The notes beneath the pieces were generated by a model. That model saw only the letters and a list, made by a program, of their open reading frames with translations. It had not been told where the DNA came from and did no database searches. A stretch of DNA of 64,000 bases from Archilochus colubris (Eukaryota; Chordata; Aves; Apodiformes; Trochilidae), in the NCBI GenBank assembly GCA_023079485.1, contig CM041084.1:61599709-61663708 (forward strand). The letters run 5' to 3'. Shown in pieces: positions 39,695 to 52,013 of the stretch; within the stretch, counting starts at the first letter, position 1, and every line of letters begins with the position of its first letter. Both the position numbers and the translations under genes were made by a program.

Positions 39695-40084
39695 GTAATT
39701 AGCATTTTCTGCTCACAAGGTGTCAGCTTAATAGTTCAGTTTGTCAAATCATTGTAGCAAACAATATGTAGGGGACTTCTCATCTCTTTTAAGAGATAAG
39801 CTGAGGAGATCTCATAGCTGTGAGCTTTTCCAAGTAGTGTGGACAGCTAAGTGTATTTTGTGTGAATTCAATGTAAAATCCTGTTTGGCTATTTTCAGTC
39901 ACAACAAAATCAAAGCTGGTGGAGATATCTGGAAATGTTTATGGATCAAAATGGTTAATTTCCATCCAGAGTACCTTTCATTGGCTAAATAGTGAGCACT
40001 GTATTTTTAAGTATCTTTGTAAAAATATTGCATTGTCTCAGAACAACTTTTAACCTTCAAACTTTCTGTGGGTGCTCTCTACAG
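39695..40084 (+). other. KIF13A: Intron, 390 bp
   Basis: Short intron. It contains a small perfect inverted repeat with 7-bp arms, ATCTCTT-TT-AAGAGAT (39,783-39,798), of unknown meaning. No snoRNA boxes were recognised. Confidence 0.8.
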
Positions 40085-40297
40085 GACAACTTGGGAGGAA
40101 ACAGCCAAACTGCCATGATAGCCACAATTAGTCCAGCAGCAGACAACTATGAAGAAACACTCTCCACTCTGAGATATGCAGACAGAGCCAAAAGGATAGT
40201 TAATCATGCTGTGGTGAATGAAGATCCAAATGCTAGGGTCATCAGAGAGTTACGTGAAGAAGTTGAAAAACTGAAAGAACAGCTCTCACAAGCTGAG
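40085..40297 (+). CDS. KIF13A: KIF13A motor C-terminus, neck linker and neck helix (window exon 9)
   Basis: Seventy-one codons, phase 0 at both ends, about residues 315-385. The exon begins [18 protein letters not shown], contains [20 protein letters not shown], the end of the motor core and the neck-linker region, and ends in a charged helix ([17 protein letters not shown]) that forms the kinesin-3 neck coil. The donor is GTAATG. If the intron were retained, a stop would come at about 40,355-40,357, so retention would leave only a motor fragment. Confidence 0.98.
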
Positions 40298-41848
40298 GTA
40301 ATGGTATTTGCAGTAGAATGTAAACAGTTTCCCAAGGAAATACCAGACTCAGGATGAAAGACTAGCTTGCTTTTTAATTGTTACAAAATGAGGAAAGGAA
40401 GCCTTGTATTTTATTTTTTTAAAAATAATTAACTTTGTTTCCTGAAGTAAAGCCAACGTAATGTTTATTTATTTTAATAACTTTTTAATGAAAACACTGA
40501 ACTGATGGTGACCCTGGTTAGAATAGACTGTTCCTGAAGAACTTGTTGTCAAGCAATAATTGATGCAGCATAGACAAGCACTAGAGTACAGCTTCATTCT
40601 TTAGAGTTTTGGGCAGACTTTTTTTGCATTGATGGACTATTTCAAACAGAAAAGTGTGAAAAGCCAGAAACCAGGTATTGGACTACAGAATATGTGGAAC
40701 ATTTATCTTCTTGACATTTGTTTAAATCTGTAAAAAATTGTCAAAACTGCAACACTGAAACCACCAGCAATTTGCTTTCCTGCCTTAACAATTAACACTG
40801 TGATTGCTGCTTTTCTTAGATTTCTAGTTCTAATTGGAGGGTAAAATATTTGGGTAGGTTATTTACTTGGTGATATCTTGAGAAACTAGGCACTGCACTG
40901 TAGGCAAGTAGTTTTTATCTCTTCAGGCAAGGCACAGAATACTGGTGGAAGAACAACAGAATTGTGTCTGAGGATAAATTTACATAAAAATGTAAAAATT
41001 TCAAATCCATTCTGGGAATAGTGGGCCTTGTTTGAACATATCCTCACAGGCTGAAATGGAAAAATGTGCTTTAAGAATAAGAAGCTATTAACTTTTTTTT
41101 CTGTAAAAATATTTTAAATCAAAAAATATTACTGCAGTGTTCTTAATTATGTTTGCAGACTGTGGCTAAACACAGTCAGTGGGGTGTCCAAATTCTTAAT
41201 AATGTTTTTAGAAGATTTTTCTTTTATACCTTCTGTTAAAAATGGTTATCTAGAGTTATAGGCCAGCCTCTTGAATTGTTGCTTGGCCCCAGAGGTATTT
41301 GAGCCCTATGCTTTCATTTCCTACTGTGAAATGAGAAGCCTGTGTTAGTTCCAGAGCATGCCTTCCTTTGAAGGTAATCACCAGGGTCAGTGTAAAAACT
41401 TTAATGCAACTCTAGGAACACTTACAAAACAAAGTTAGAGTGGAAGGGAAAATATCAAGAGGAATTTGTATTTGTTACTACCTTTGGAAGAAAGACATTG
41501 CAGCTGAACTTCAAAGAACTGAACCTGTGAGTTTTTAGGTGTTCAGGTATTTTTACATGGACACTAAACTTCAGTGGCCAGGCTCAGAGATTCTGTTGGT
41601 TCCATTAGCCTCAGGAGGAGCTATGTAGATCTTCAGCAATATCAGATCAAGACACATTACCAATTGATTCTGTCCTCTTTCTTTGCAAGTGATGCGTTTA
41701 TTAATCTTCTGCCATGAAAAACCTGGACATATAGTTGAAATCTATATTTACTGCACTTCATCCTGTGTTACTGTGTTCAGTTACCTTGTTCAAACTGATG
41801 TAGTAGGAAGAGCAGCTGTGAAAGCTTTTGCTGGTTTCTGTGTTCTAG
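40298..41848 (+). other. KIF13A: Intron, 1,551 bp
   Basis: AT-rich intron, no repeats recognised. It ends in TGTGTTCTAG. Confidence 0.8.
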
Positions 41849-41959
41849 GCCATGAAGGCACCAGAACTGAAGGAAAAATTGGAAGAATCTGAAAAACTGA
41901 TAAAAGAGCTGACAGTCACCTGGGAAGAAAAGCTAAGGAAAACAGAAGAAATTGCACAG
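41849..41959 (+). CDS. KIF13A: KIF13A neck/coiled-coil exon (window exon 10)
   Basis: Thirty-seven codons, phase 0, about residues 386-422: AMKAPELKEKLEESEKLIKE, then LTVTWEEKLRKTEEIAQ. This is the charged helical segment after the neck (the kinesin-associated region between motor and FHA). Family knowledge ties it to dimerisation and autoinhibition. The donor is GTATTT. Confidence 0.97.
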
Positions 41960-43083
41960 GTATTTCAGAAATTTGAGTAGGAAAGACCAGAATAATCAAA
42001 TAGTGCAAGTCAGCACTTAATGTGCTTTGGCAGATCGTGATGTCTTCCCCACCACCTATTTAAAATTCCTCTAAATTTTTTTTTCCTAATTTCTGGGGTT
42101 TTGGGGGGCTGGTCTTTGTTTTTGTTTTTTTACAGTGTGAATTTAATTGCAATAAGTGTAGCTGTGTTGTGATGTCATTGGTAAAAGCTGATACTTAATT
42201 TTAAAATAAAACATCAAAATGTGTTTGTTTATGTGTAAGATCACAGTAGGATCTTGGATGTGTTTCCCTTAAAGTAACCAAGGAAATGAAAAGTTACAAA
42301 ACGATCAGCGTTTTAGGAGGTGTTCTAGCTTTTGCTCTAGTGACTTAACCAGAGAAGGAAAATGTGTACATGTATTCACTAATACTTACTATTACTGTAC
42401 TTAAAATAAGACTTTGAGATTAAAGTGTACTTTTCCATCATTTCCACCATGTATAGCTTGGAGAACAAGTATTGTTTGATGCCCTTTCTAGTCCTAATGT
42501 TCCAGAAGCTTTGGTGTAACCACTATTTGAATTCAATTTAAAAATAAATAAGAACAAAAAGGCAGAGCGGAAGCTAAACCAGCCAGACAAAAAGCCTCAG
42601 TCCCCAAACTGCAGCAAAGCAAAAGATGTGTGATCAAGTAGATATTTTAGCTGAATTAATAATAATAATGTAAAATAATAAACCTCAACTGTGACATGCT
42701 GTTTTCTAAATTATCTGTGCTTAGCATTATCTTTAATGTGATTACAACTAGACTGGCTTTTAAATGATGAACAGATTCAAAGCCACATTATGTTAGAAGT
42801 AGCTCTAATTAAATCAATAGGGCTACTTAGGTAAGGAAGTCCCACTTTGGAGAAGCAGGTGTTTGAGGATTAGATCTGATTTTTTATTGTTGGTGTGTAA
42901 AGGTAAATTCTATTAGGCATATGGTATTTGGCCAGTGTATTCAGGTGTTTCTGCTAGAGATAACACAGAACGCATGTTTGGCATGGACCTTTTCAGCTTG
43001 GGTTGCTCTGCTTTCATTTTTACTTGCTGTTTTGGTCTCTACATAGTGCAGCAGGGAAGATTAACCAATTTTTGTGACTGCAG
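41960..43083 (+). other. KIF13A: Intron, 1,124 bp
   Basis: AT-rich intron with short (AAT)n-like stretches near 42,655-42,675. No other feature seen. Confidence 0.8.
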
Positions 43084-43218
43084 GAGAGGCAAAGACAACT
43101 AGAGAGCATGGGAATTTCCCTTGAGTCTTCAGGTATCAAGGTTGGAGATGACAAGTGTTACCTGGTGAACCTGAATGCAGACCCTGCGCTCAATGAACTT
43201 TTGGTTTACTATTTAAAG
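43084..43218 (+). CDS. KIF13A: KIF13A FHA-domain exon, N-terminal part (window exon 11)
   Basis: Forty-five codons, phase 0, about residues 423-467. It runs from ERQRQLESMGISLESSGIKV through GDDKCYLVNLNADPALNELL to VYYLK. The YLVNLNADP strand opens the forkhead-associated domain, which in kinesin-3 proteins mediates protein contacts. The donor is GTAAGA and the acceptor is TGACTGCAG. Confidence 0.98.
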
Positions 43219-44243
43219 GTAAGAATGTGAACAGGATGTTTACACAGAATGAGAGGACACCAGTGTATTGTTTGAATTTCTGGCTCAATATGTTATTCAG
43301 AGATTAATTCATGAGATAAATTCTGGCTTTTCCAGACAGGATGCGAATAGAATTACCTTTCAGCCTGATCTTGAAGTGAGAGCATCATGTTAGATGCTTT
43401 TCATTAGTGAAGTGAGAATTGCTTTGAATATTGCTTTAAATTACTTAATCATAAAGCTATTCTGTTTAATAGTAACCAGTAAGAATAAACAAAATCTCCA
43501 ATGACAGAAAAGTTTAAGAAAAAGAGAAAGAAGAAAAAAGCATGCTGTTAAAAAAATTACAGAAATATATTTTCCTGGTGCTTCTAGCTTTTGCACCATT
43601 CTGTTTAACATAGTCTCATGTCAGAGTGAAACAGTGTCAAATATAAAACTAATAGTAAGTTTGTAAGGAAATGTGAGCCCCTTACCAATAAGTTATAAAA
43701 GACTATCCTATCTGGTTTTATAACTACTTTTTTTGCTTTAGTGGCTAATACAGAGCTTCTGTATTTGAAGTAACAAAAAATCACAGCTTCTCCAACAACA
43801 GCAAAGTATTTCAGCACTATTTACAATATGGCTTGAAATTATGTAGAGGTTAGTCTGTTTAGTTGAGTTGCCATGTAGCTGTTTCATGAACCTTGTTTTA
43901 CCATCCATGTTGGCCTCTGTTACATATATGGCATGGCTGGTTTTCTTCCCTGTTTGCATTTGTGGCTTGTGTGTAGGCATGGTCTGAGAACATTTTAAAA
44001 TCAGAATTTTTTCAGCCACTTTATTTTGTGTTATCTAACACTGTATGAAGATAAAGTGCAGAGCAGAATGCTTTGTGTGTGACCTTTACGGTCTTCCAAT
44101 CTGCTGTGGCACCATTTTTGCTCTATAGGAGTGCTTAGCAAAGGAGAACATATAGATTGTACAGTCTGTGCTGTAGTTAAATTTTTCCTAGCTATATAAA
44201 CAGCAATATTTTTCATATTTCATAGTAACAACTTATTTTCTAG
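43219..44243 (+). other. KIF13A: Intron, 1,025 bp
   Basis: AT-rich intron. A purine-rich patch (GAAAAAGAGAAAGAAG-like) lies near 43,510-43,545. No other feature seen. Confidence 0.8.
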
Positions 44244-44374
44244 GAGCATACAAGAGTTGGTGCAGATACCTCTCAGGATATACAGCTCTTTGGTATAGGA
44301 ATACAACCAGAACACTGTGAGATTGATATTGCCTTAGATGGGGAAGTTACACTCACACCAAAAGAAAATGCAAG
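44244..44374 (+). CDS. KIF13A: KIF13A FHA-domain exon, middle (window exon 12)
   Basis: This 131-base exon encodes EHTRVGADTSQDIQLFGIGI, then QPEHCEIDIALDGEVTLTPK and ENAR, about residues 468-511. The exon carries the FHA core elements: T-RVG, the -IG-I-xxHCxI- strand, and the following hairpin. The Arg codon is split AG|A. The donor is GTAAGG. A CR1 begins 116 bp downstream. Confidence 0.98.
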
Positions 44375-44490
44375 GTAAGGAAGAACAGCAGCACTTCCAG
44401 TGAAGTGTTTGTGTTTCATTACCAGAAGGTAACTTGAATGCATTTTTATTTTACATCCACAGAAATACCTTATGTTCTGAACAATGGGTA

Positions 44491-44970
44491 TAGAATCATA
44501 GAAATGGCTGGGTTGGAAGGGACCTCAGGGATCATCAAGTCCAACCCTTGATCCACTACTGCTGCAGTTACCAGACCATGGCACTGAGTGCCACATCCAG
44601 TCTCTTTTTAAATATCTCCAGGGATGGAGAATCCACTACTTCCCTGGGCAGCCCATTCCAATGTCTGATTACCCTCTCCATAGAGAAATTCTTTCTAATA
44701 TCCAACCTAAACCTCCTCCAGCACAACTTAAGACTGTGCCCTCTTGTCTTGCTGAGAGCTGCCTGGGAAAAGAGACCAACCCCCCCCTGGCTACAACCTC
44801 CTTTCAGGGAGTTGTAGAGAGTGATGAGGTCTCCCCTGAGTCGCCTCTTCTTTAGGCTGAACACCCCCAGCTCCCTCAGCCTCTCCTCATAGGGTCTGTG
44901 CTCGAGTCCCTTCACCAGCCTGGTTGCCCTCCTTTGGACCCGCTCCAGGACCTCAATATCCTTCAGTACA
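44491..44970 (-). mobile_element. CR1 LINE, 3' fragment (young subfamily)
   Basis: Minus-oriented CR1 of about 480 bp. The inverted 3' terminus TAGAATCATAGAAATGG opens it on the + strand. The minus strand has an intact 115-codon ORF2 C-terminal frame over 44,568-44,915 ([38 protein letters not shown]). It is 5'-truncated inside ORF2. The uninterrupted frame fits a young insertion. Confidence 0.95.
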
Positions 44971-45007
44971 GGTCACTGAAACAGGTATTCAGAAGTGAAA
45001 TTCAGCA

Positions 45008-45399
45008 ACAGGCTGAGAGAGTTGAGGTTGTTCAGTCTGGAGAAGGGAAGGCTCTAGGGAAACCTTATAGCTGCCTTCAGTACATGAAGGGGCCTACAAG
45101 AAGGCTGGGGAGGGACTTTTCACAAGAGCAGGATGAGAGTAATGACATTAAACTGGAAGAAGGTAGATTTAGGTTAGATGTTAGGAAGAAATCCTTCAGT
45201 GTGAGGGAGGTGAGACACTGGCACAGGTTGCCCAGGGAAGCTGTGGATGCCCCCTCCCTGGAAGTGTTCAAGGTCAGGTGGATGGGGCTTGGAGCAACCT
45301 GGTCTGGTGGGAGGTGTCCCTGCCCATTGCAGGGGGCAGGGGGGTTTGAACTTGATAATCTTTAAGGTCTCTTCCAACTGTTCAGACTGTTCTGTAATA
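45008..45399 (+). mobile_element. CR1 LINE, 3' fragment (second subfamily)
   Basis: Plus-oriented CR1. The translated piece reads YMKGPTRRLGRDFSQ, RFRLDVRKKSFSVREVRHW and LPREAVDAPSLEVFK, all ORF2 C-terminal motifs, followed by the 3' region CCCTGCCCATTGCAGGG and a TTCTGTAAT end. It differs from its minus-oriented neighbour in subfamily-typical words (AVDAPSLEVF against [10 protein letters not shown]). Confidence 0.93.
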
Positions 45400-46604
45400 A
45401 AACATACAGTTTTCTCATGTGTGCACACACCCACCAACCCACTCTGCAGCATAACAGACTGTCAGTGATTCGGCTCAAAATAAACCATCACAAGAAGGTA
45501 TTCAGCAGGAATGAAGGACCACTGCCTGTAGAAAACCTGGGTGGTAACAGGGTTGCTGAGATACTTCTGGCTATCCTGACCCATGCAATGGGATAGTAAG
45601 AACAATAAATTGTGCCTATTGTTGTTCCTATTGTAAAGCTTAGTATTTTATGAGGAAGAGGTGTTTTAAAAATCTGGAGATCTTGAAATTATTTTCTAAA
45701 TCGTTAATGCTGTGTCAAATAAATATGCAGTGAAGTCATGTTTGACCCTTTTTTTTCTGCTTCTGTTTTTTAATTACTTTTCATTTTAGGCACACTGGTG
45801 TCTTGTGTAGAATTGTAAATGTCTTTGTCACTTCAACTCCAATGGCTTGTGATAAGCAGTACCTTTGTCCTAATAAACAGTCATGCTGCTTGATTGAAAT
45901 ATGAATTAGTATTACATAGATTAGTATAAGAATAAGAAACAGAAGTTTAAGAGACCACTGTTAAATATACTGTCTCATTCTGCTTTCAGTTAACTACCTC
46001 TTAGCATTTAGGTTTTCTTCTCTAGCCTGCAGTACAAAATTTCAAACAGATGAGATTCAGACTTGTGGTGATAAATGCAAATATAGTGGTATACCAGCTA
46101 TTCACAAAAATAGAACCTTATTAATATTAGAGACTCCATTTCTTGAAAGAATTAAACTTGGATCTAAGGTTCTTGTCTTACACTTGAATGCTGAGTATGT
46201 TAATAATATATTTTAGAAGAGTGTGTTGACAAAATTCTTTCTTGGAGAGCTTTATTTGTGGGATTTGCATGCAGCCAAGTGTTTACCAAGTGTTTATAAG
46301 CAGCAGGCAGTGACCCAGTTTGAGAAATGGGCATTTAAAGAAAACGGCAACTAAAAGCAATCTTGTCTGTATGTTTGCTGAAACTTTGTCCCAGCCAAAG
46401 CTGGAGGAGCAAGTTGCTTTGTGTTTAATTCTGACAACTGAAATCAAACCAGCAACTTTCCCATTGATTCTTCTATAAGAAGATAACAGGTTTGTGAATC
46501 ATCAGATAGAAATCACTATCTGGAGATGAGAGAAGTAGTAGATCTTGTTACTTTTAAACCTTTTATTTTTAAGATTTCACTGAAGTTGTGTTTTCTTTTT
46601 CCAG

Positions 46605-46691
46605 ATCCTGTGTAAATGGTACACTGGTATGTTCTGTCACTCAGTTATGGCACGGCGATAGAATATTATGGGGAAACAACCACTTTTTTAG
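46605..46691 (+). CDS. KIF13A: KIF13A FHA-domain exon, C-terminal part (window exon 13)
   Basis: The 87-base exon completes Arg and encodes SCVNGTLVCSVTQLWHGDRI, then LWGNNHFFR, about residues 512-540. The VNG and LxHGDRI-xWGNNHFFR pattern is the closing half of the FHA fold as seen in the KIF1/KIF13 group. Arg is again split AG|A. The donor is GTAATA. Confidence 0.98.
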
Positions 46692-46860
46692 GTAATACTT
46701 GAGATTTGCATTCCAGCCTTTTTATATTCAGGCTTCTTTTTTTATTTTTTTTTTTCCTTTTTCTTTTTCCTTTTTTTTCTGTTTTTTTTTTCTTCTTCTT
46801 TTTTCTTTCCTCACTGTTCTGCTTAAACTTTTTAGAAAATTCATTTTAATTTTTACACAG
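46692..46860 (+). other. KIF13A: Intron, 169 bp, pyrimidine-rich
   Basis: The shortest intron in the window. About 80 bases (46,733-46,811) are almost wholly T with some C, followed by CTGCTTAAACTT, a plausible branch region, and TTTTTACACAG. Confidence 0.9.
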
Positions 46861-47027
46861 AATCAATTTACCAAAGAGGAAGCGACGAGATTGGCTGAAA
46901 GACCTTGAGAAAGAAACTGCATTAGGAGAACATGATCTGGATGCAGCCAGTGAGGCTTCTTCAGAACCAGACTACAACTACGAGTTTGCACAAATGGAAG
47001 TGATTATGAAGACACTGAATAGTAATG
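46861..47027 (+). CDS. KIF13A: KIF13A post-FHA exon (window exon 14)
   Basis: The 167-base exon encodes INLPKRKRRDWLKDLEKETA, an acidic linker (EHDLDAASEASSEPDYNY) and EFAQMEVIMKTLNSN, about residues 541-596. The PKRKRRDW basic patch immediately after the FHA fold is KIF13A-specific in wording; KIF13B has a longer lysine run. The exon ends with the first base of a split Asp (G|AT). The donor is GTAAGA. Confidence 0.98.
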
Positions 47028-50000
47028 GTAAGACAACTGCCAGATAAAAGTGTTCTTTAGAATCGTCTAACAAATTCAGCATGAAACATATTTTCTGGGT
47101 AAAACAAGTGGTGCACTTGATCCAGGGGTCTTTGGAGCAGTTTCAGAAAAACAGATTTTACAGAAATGTCTTGGCATATATATACATACATAAAATATAT
47201 GTACCTAGGTATAAAAACAGACACACACAAAAATTAGTATTTGGTTTCTGCCCTGGCAAACAATTTTATCTGTACATTCTGTCCTTTATTGTGCAGCTGA
47301 ATTGTAATCATATGCCTGTCAAATCATCATCTGAGTCCTACTAATCTCTTGGTTTTGCTTGTTACTACAGACAAAAGGGTACTTCAGTTGCCCCTCAGTT
47401 AATTTTATCCTTCCTCTTGTCTCAAGTATTTCTGTCACCATTTTAACTTGAGTACAAAACCACTGGAATATTAACAAACCAGTGGTCAAATGTCAGCTAG
47501 TGTGTTTTTAAACATTTGATCTCTCTCAATATTTTATTTAATCTTTATTAAAACCAATTGTGATGCCTTTTTTTGGACAGTGTAATAAAACACAGTATTT
47601 CTAAAATAATGGTATAAATGTATATAAAGTAATGTGGTGTTTACATGGTTTTCAGAAGGCAAATCATAGTTCATAGCATGTGATACCAAGAAATGCTGAA
47701 AAACTTGGTAAACTGTTGAATGTTTTATACACAAAACTGAGACATAAATACCTTGGATTTCTGTCACTTACCAGGAAGACACAATAGACGTTGTTTCATT
47801 GCTTTCTGTTGTCCCTTCTTCATATCTTGACAGTATTTCAGTTGGTTACTGTGTTTTACTTGTTGAAATACAGTATTTACTTTTTTATTTATTTCCTTCT
47901 TATTCTAGCTCTCCTGGTTTTGCTGTTGAATACAGCATGATGGTTTTTATGGTTGATGCTCTAACAATAGTTTGCAGGCTTTTTTCCAGTTAAATTTCAA
48001 TAGGATTGCTTGTTTGAATGAGTTGCAGGGTCAGGTCATTTAAGTTGATGTGAAATTACTGTTTGATAACAGAAATACTCTTGTTATGGTTCACTCATAC
48101 CAGGAGAAGAATTTCAGATGAATCTGCCATCCTGGTGGTCTTCAGTGTTGTCATCCCTTGTGAAGATTCTGTTGCCTGTCTTAAGGCCTCAAACCATCCC
48201 ATATTTGTGCCAAAACTGGGACAAAGGTTTTGAACTCTATTGGCCTCATGCATGAGACTGCTGGAGAAATTTGAAAGCATTAATTGATGCTTGATCTGTT
48301 TGTCACTAACCAGAGATTTGACTAAACTATAGCAATCTACAATGAGTCAGTGCTCTATGAATGGGGGTGTGTCTTCTTGGTCATCATGTGTTGTTATCTA
48401 GCTGATAGAAATTATATTTTACAATATTTCGAGTGTCTCTATTTTAACTCAGTAGTCTTTTTAGTTTGTGATCCAGGCCACTTTTTGTCTTGGTTGTTTT
48501 CTGTGTCTTTGCTCAAGAACAATGCAGACATTGCTGTTTCGTAAGAGCTCTTTCCTCCCTAATGCACAGCAAATGTTAGCAGTCATACATGTCACACAGT
48601 TTCAGACACATCATAACCTAATTGTTCTGCTTCTTGCCTCTTTCTCCTCCCTCCCACACGGGTGTTGCTTAACTGAGTTGGAGTAGTAAGTGATAATAAA
48701 ACCCTGATGAAACAAGAGACTGTGAAGATCATAGGCTCATCTTTTGGTTCAAAGCCTGGCATTGCTTCAAGGGTTTGTTCTTCTCACCAGTATAGCTAAA
48801 ATACAGTTTTTCTGACAGGCTTTCACTTTGTTGGGTAAGAATGGAAGCAGTTTTGTTGCAATAACATTTATCTATTCTTCCTTAAAATGAAAAATAAATA
48901 TGGATCAGGAGGAAAAAATATTAAATAAATGAAGACAGTTACTTCTCTTACCCATATTCTCTGGAGAAACTCTCAGGGGGAGGGATAGGAGGGGAATGAA
49001 AGAGTATCTTAAAATTTTTATTAGGTGTTTATTTTATAGACTTACATAGGTTTGGGATTTTTCTTTCACATCAGTGGTTTGGTAAAGCCCAAATTAAGAG
49101 CTTTTGGTTTTCCTTTGTTTGGGGTTTTGTTGCCCCTTGGTCTGTTTGAGAACAGTAGCCTTGTTTAAATAAATAGCTTAGCTTTTCCAGGGCACTAACA
49201 CATTTGTTTTTATGACATGTAAGCAGTACATCAGTGTCACATACGGCATCCAGCTCCAAAGAAGCTCTGAGGAAAATGTGTAAGTTTGAAAACAGCTGTA
49301 AAGCAAACATCCTGATTCTTTCCTCCATTCAGTGTGTTCACTTTCTTTGTGGGATTCTGTCAGATCAGCTTTTTACTGCTGATTTGTGATGCTGGTGAAA
49401 CACAGAATACAGCAAAGAAGTTTACTTTATCCTTCTGTATGGTGCAGTGGTTAAGTAAACAGTGTGATTAGGTTATCCAGCTTCTCATTTAAGCAAAAAA
49501 TAAACTATTAGAGCTCAGGGTAGGGATTTTGATAAAACTTAGCAAAGCAGTCTATGTCATAACCTTCTCCTAGCTCATTTAGAAAAATGCACCTAACTAA
49601 AATCCTAAGGAATTTATTCAGCATTGTTGGTACAGGATTACCAAATTCCAGGTGTGAATTAAGTGACATTGCCGCAAGGTAATAAATACTGTTCACTCTG
49701 TGGAGAAAGTACATTCTTCTGGCTCAATGTTAGAATATTAACGTTTTGGATAGGGTTAGCTATGTCATCATCATGAATGGTCATGTCAGGGCAATTGAAC
49801 TCTTGTCATATAAATATGTAAAGGATTAGGACTCAGGAGTTTTAACGCTTTATGGAATTTGCTGTGCATTTGGCAGGCACTCAGTAGGATTTTCCCTAAT
49901 TCACTGGACTTTGCATGAGAAATCCATAATTGGGGAACACTGTGTTTAAAACCAACTCAAATGCCATTGTGATTCTTTCTGAATTGCAAGAAACTTGACT

Positions 50001-51332
50001 GTTTATTTTTTCATCTTCTAATTAGGTGGTTTATAATTCACACCACATTTTGCATTTTCACTGTGAAATGCTGGTGCTTTTCAGTGTGAACTCCTCCAAA
50101 AGTTAAATTGAAGACTATTCTGAAAGTGTACATTTACCTTTTATATTTCAATACTGTCACAACCTACTTTTTTTTGTGCCAGTTGTAGATTTTGTTTAAA
50201 CTGGGAAATTTTAGGTCAGATTCTTGCACCTTGTTCCAAATACTTTATATGGTTTAATTCGATCTTATGGTGGTTGTGCTCCTCTAAATCTAGGTGCATG
50301 ACAAGATCACTGTTATTTAGGAAATCTGTTCCCTGAACTTGGAGCTGGTCTTTAAGCAGTTTTGGAAGGTCTCATCTTAATGAGCCAGCCTTTAATTAAA
50401 TCTCCTGTATTTGCAAACACAAGGGAGGACTAATTTTTTCCATGCCTCTTCCCGTTGTTCTGTGTAATACCTGATTTCTCAACCATTCTTACACACAACT
50501 AAAACTATTTTAAGGATTCTGTAGTAAAACCTATGCATGTGAAGCTAATTCTGCTATTATTTGGAGAAGCTAGGAGAAGAATGATGCAGATCAACATGAA
50601 TAAATTGGTTTATAGTCTAAACTGTAAGAATTTGATTCAGTCAGTTGTTTTGGTTGCACTGTCTGTTTAAAAGCTAAAAATAGTTAACCATCGTTCTAGA
50701 ATGCCATGTACTAAAAAGTAATATTTCTTGTTATATTAAGACACTTCATGCATCATTGTTTTGCTATTTGGTTGCTATTTATACTGACTGATTTTTAACT
50801 TTGTGCCTTATAATCACTGTTGTGGTGGTGTTTTATGATGCCTTGTATGAAGCCAGTAATTTCTTCCATGGATAAGGTCAGGGCTGCAGTAGCAACTTGT
50901 TTGTTTTCTGATGGGAGAAAAAAAAGAAAGAAAATATGTGCTTTACATCAATCTTAGTATTTCCAAAGAGGATGCTGAGAGGCAAATACAAGACCACTGT
51001 AACAACAGAATCCTGGAGACCCTGTTTGCTTTGCTGGCATTTATCATAGGAATATGTTTCATGAAGTAGCTTCCCTAAATATCCATGTATGTCAAATTTG
51101 CAGACAGGGGGTTGGTTTAGCTTTAGCAAAACTGATCTCAGTTTTAGTACTGAGTAAGTTATTATACATTGCTGAATACAGTAATGCTACAAATGTTTTT
51201 GAAGTTACAGGGGACGTGGTTTTTTTCAGAGTGTGTACGTGCATGTCATGGTGAGCAACATACACCAGTGCTGATGAGAACTCTACTGAAGCTTTAATGT
51301 GAATCCTCTATTGCATGCTACAGTAACCTCCC

Positions 51333-51968
51333 CCCTTTTTTTCTCTTTTTTTTTTTTTTCTTTTTTGTTTTTCCTTGAAGCATTACAGTATCAGGAGCAC
51401 TTGTGCAAAATCTCACAGGTTGGGTTTGGTAGTGAAGGCAAGATGGTTTGTAACTATATCACACTGACATGTTTTGGTTTAGTTTTTTTTTTTTTTTTTT
51501 TGAGAAGCACACCTCTAGTTCCAAAGCAGGGCAGTGTAATCAAATCTAGGTCTATTTTTCTCCCTCCTTTGTGACAGACTGACATCCTTAAAAGTCATAG
51601 CAAGTCTTTTTTTTTTTTTTTTTTTTTTTTTGTTGTTGTTGTTGTTGTTGTTATATATTTAAAGTGAAAGAGGTATCTCAAACAAATATTTTAAAGCTGA
51701 AGTTTTTTGTTTTTGAAAATCCTGGAATGTCCTAACACTGCAATGCTATTTCCCCTAATATTCTACCACTCAAACCATGGAACTTCTTCTTCTCCCTTCT
51801 CCTTGTTATGTACAGAATCAGCAACCTGTTAGGTAATGTGCTGTCACTCAGATATTCAGGTTGGACTCAGGTTGGTTCTCTTGCAGACCACTTTTTCTTT
51901 TTTTTTTTTTTTCCCCTTCTGTATTTAAGTTTGAAGATTTACATACATACATACATACAGACATACAG
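51333..51968. repeat. Cluster of poly(T) runs, (GTT)n and (CATA)n
   Basis: Long T runs occur at 51,346-51,359, 51,483-51,501, 51,607-51,631 (25 T, passing into about seven GTT units to 51,652) and 51,898-51,912. A CATA tetranucleotide tract lies at 51,941-51,968. No intact retroelement body explains the runs. Confidence 0.9.
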
Positions 51969-52013
51969 TAGATAGATACTCATAGTGTATAGAAGGAGCT
52001 TATTCCACTAAAT

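Larger units (their letters stand above)
44375..46604 (+). other. KIF13A: Intron, 2,230 bp
   Basis: Holds two CR1 copies in opposite orientation (44,491-44,970 minus and 45,008-45,399 plus), facing each other across about 40 bp. The remainder (45,400-46,604) is AT-rich without recognised features and ends in TTTTCTTTTTCCAG. Confidence 0.85.

Noticed and set aside
40085..40357. Extension of the motor exon to a stop at 40,357 as a terminal exon
   Set aside because: A good GTAATG donor at 40,298 and exact in-frame joining to 41,849 (AMKAPELKEK) show that the extension is intron.
44898..45365. 155-codon open frame on the + strand as a possible gene
   Set aside because: It joins the antisense of one CR1 to the sense ORF2 end of another and is repeat-derived.
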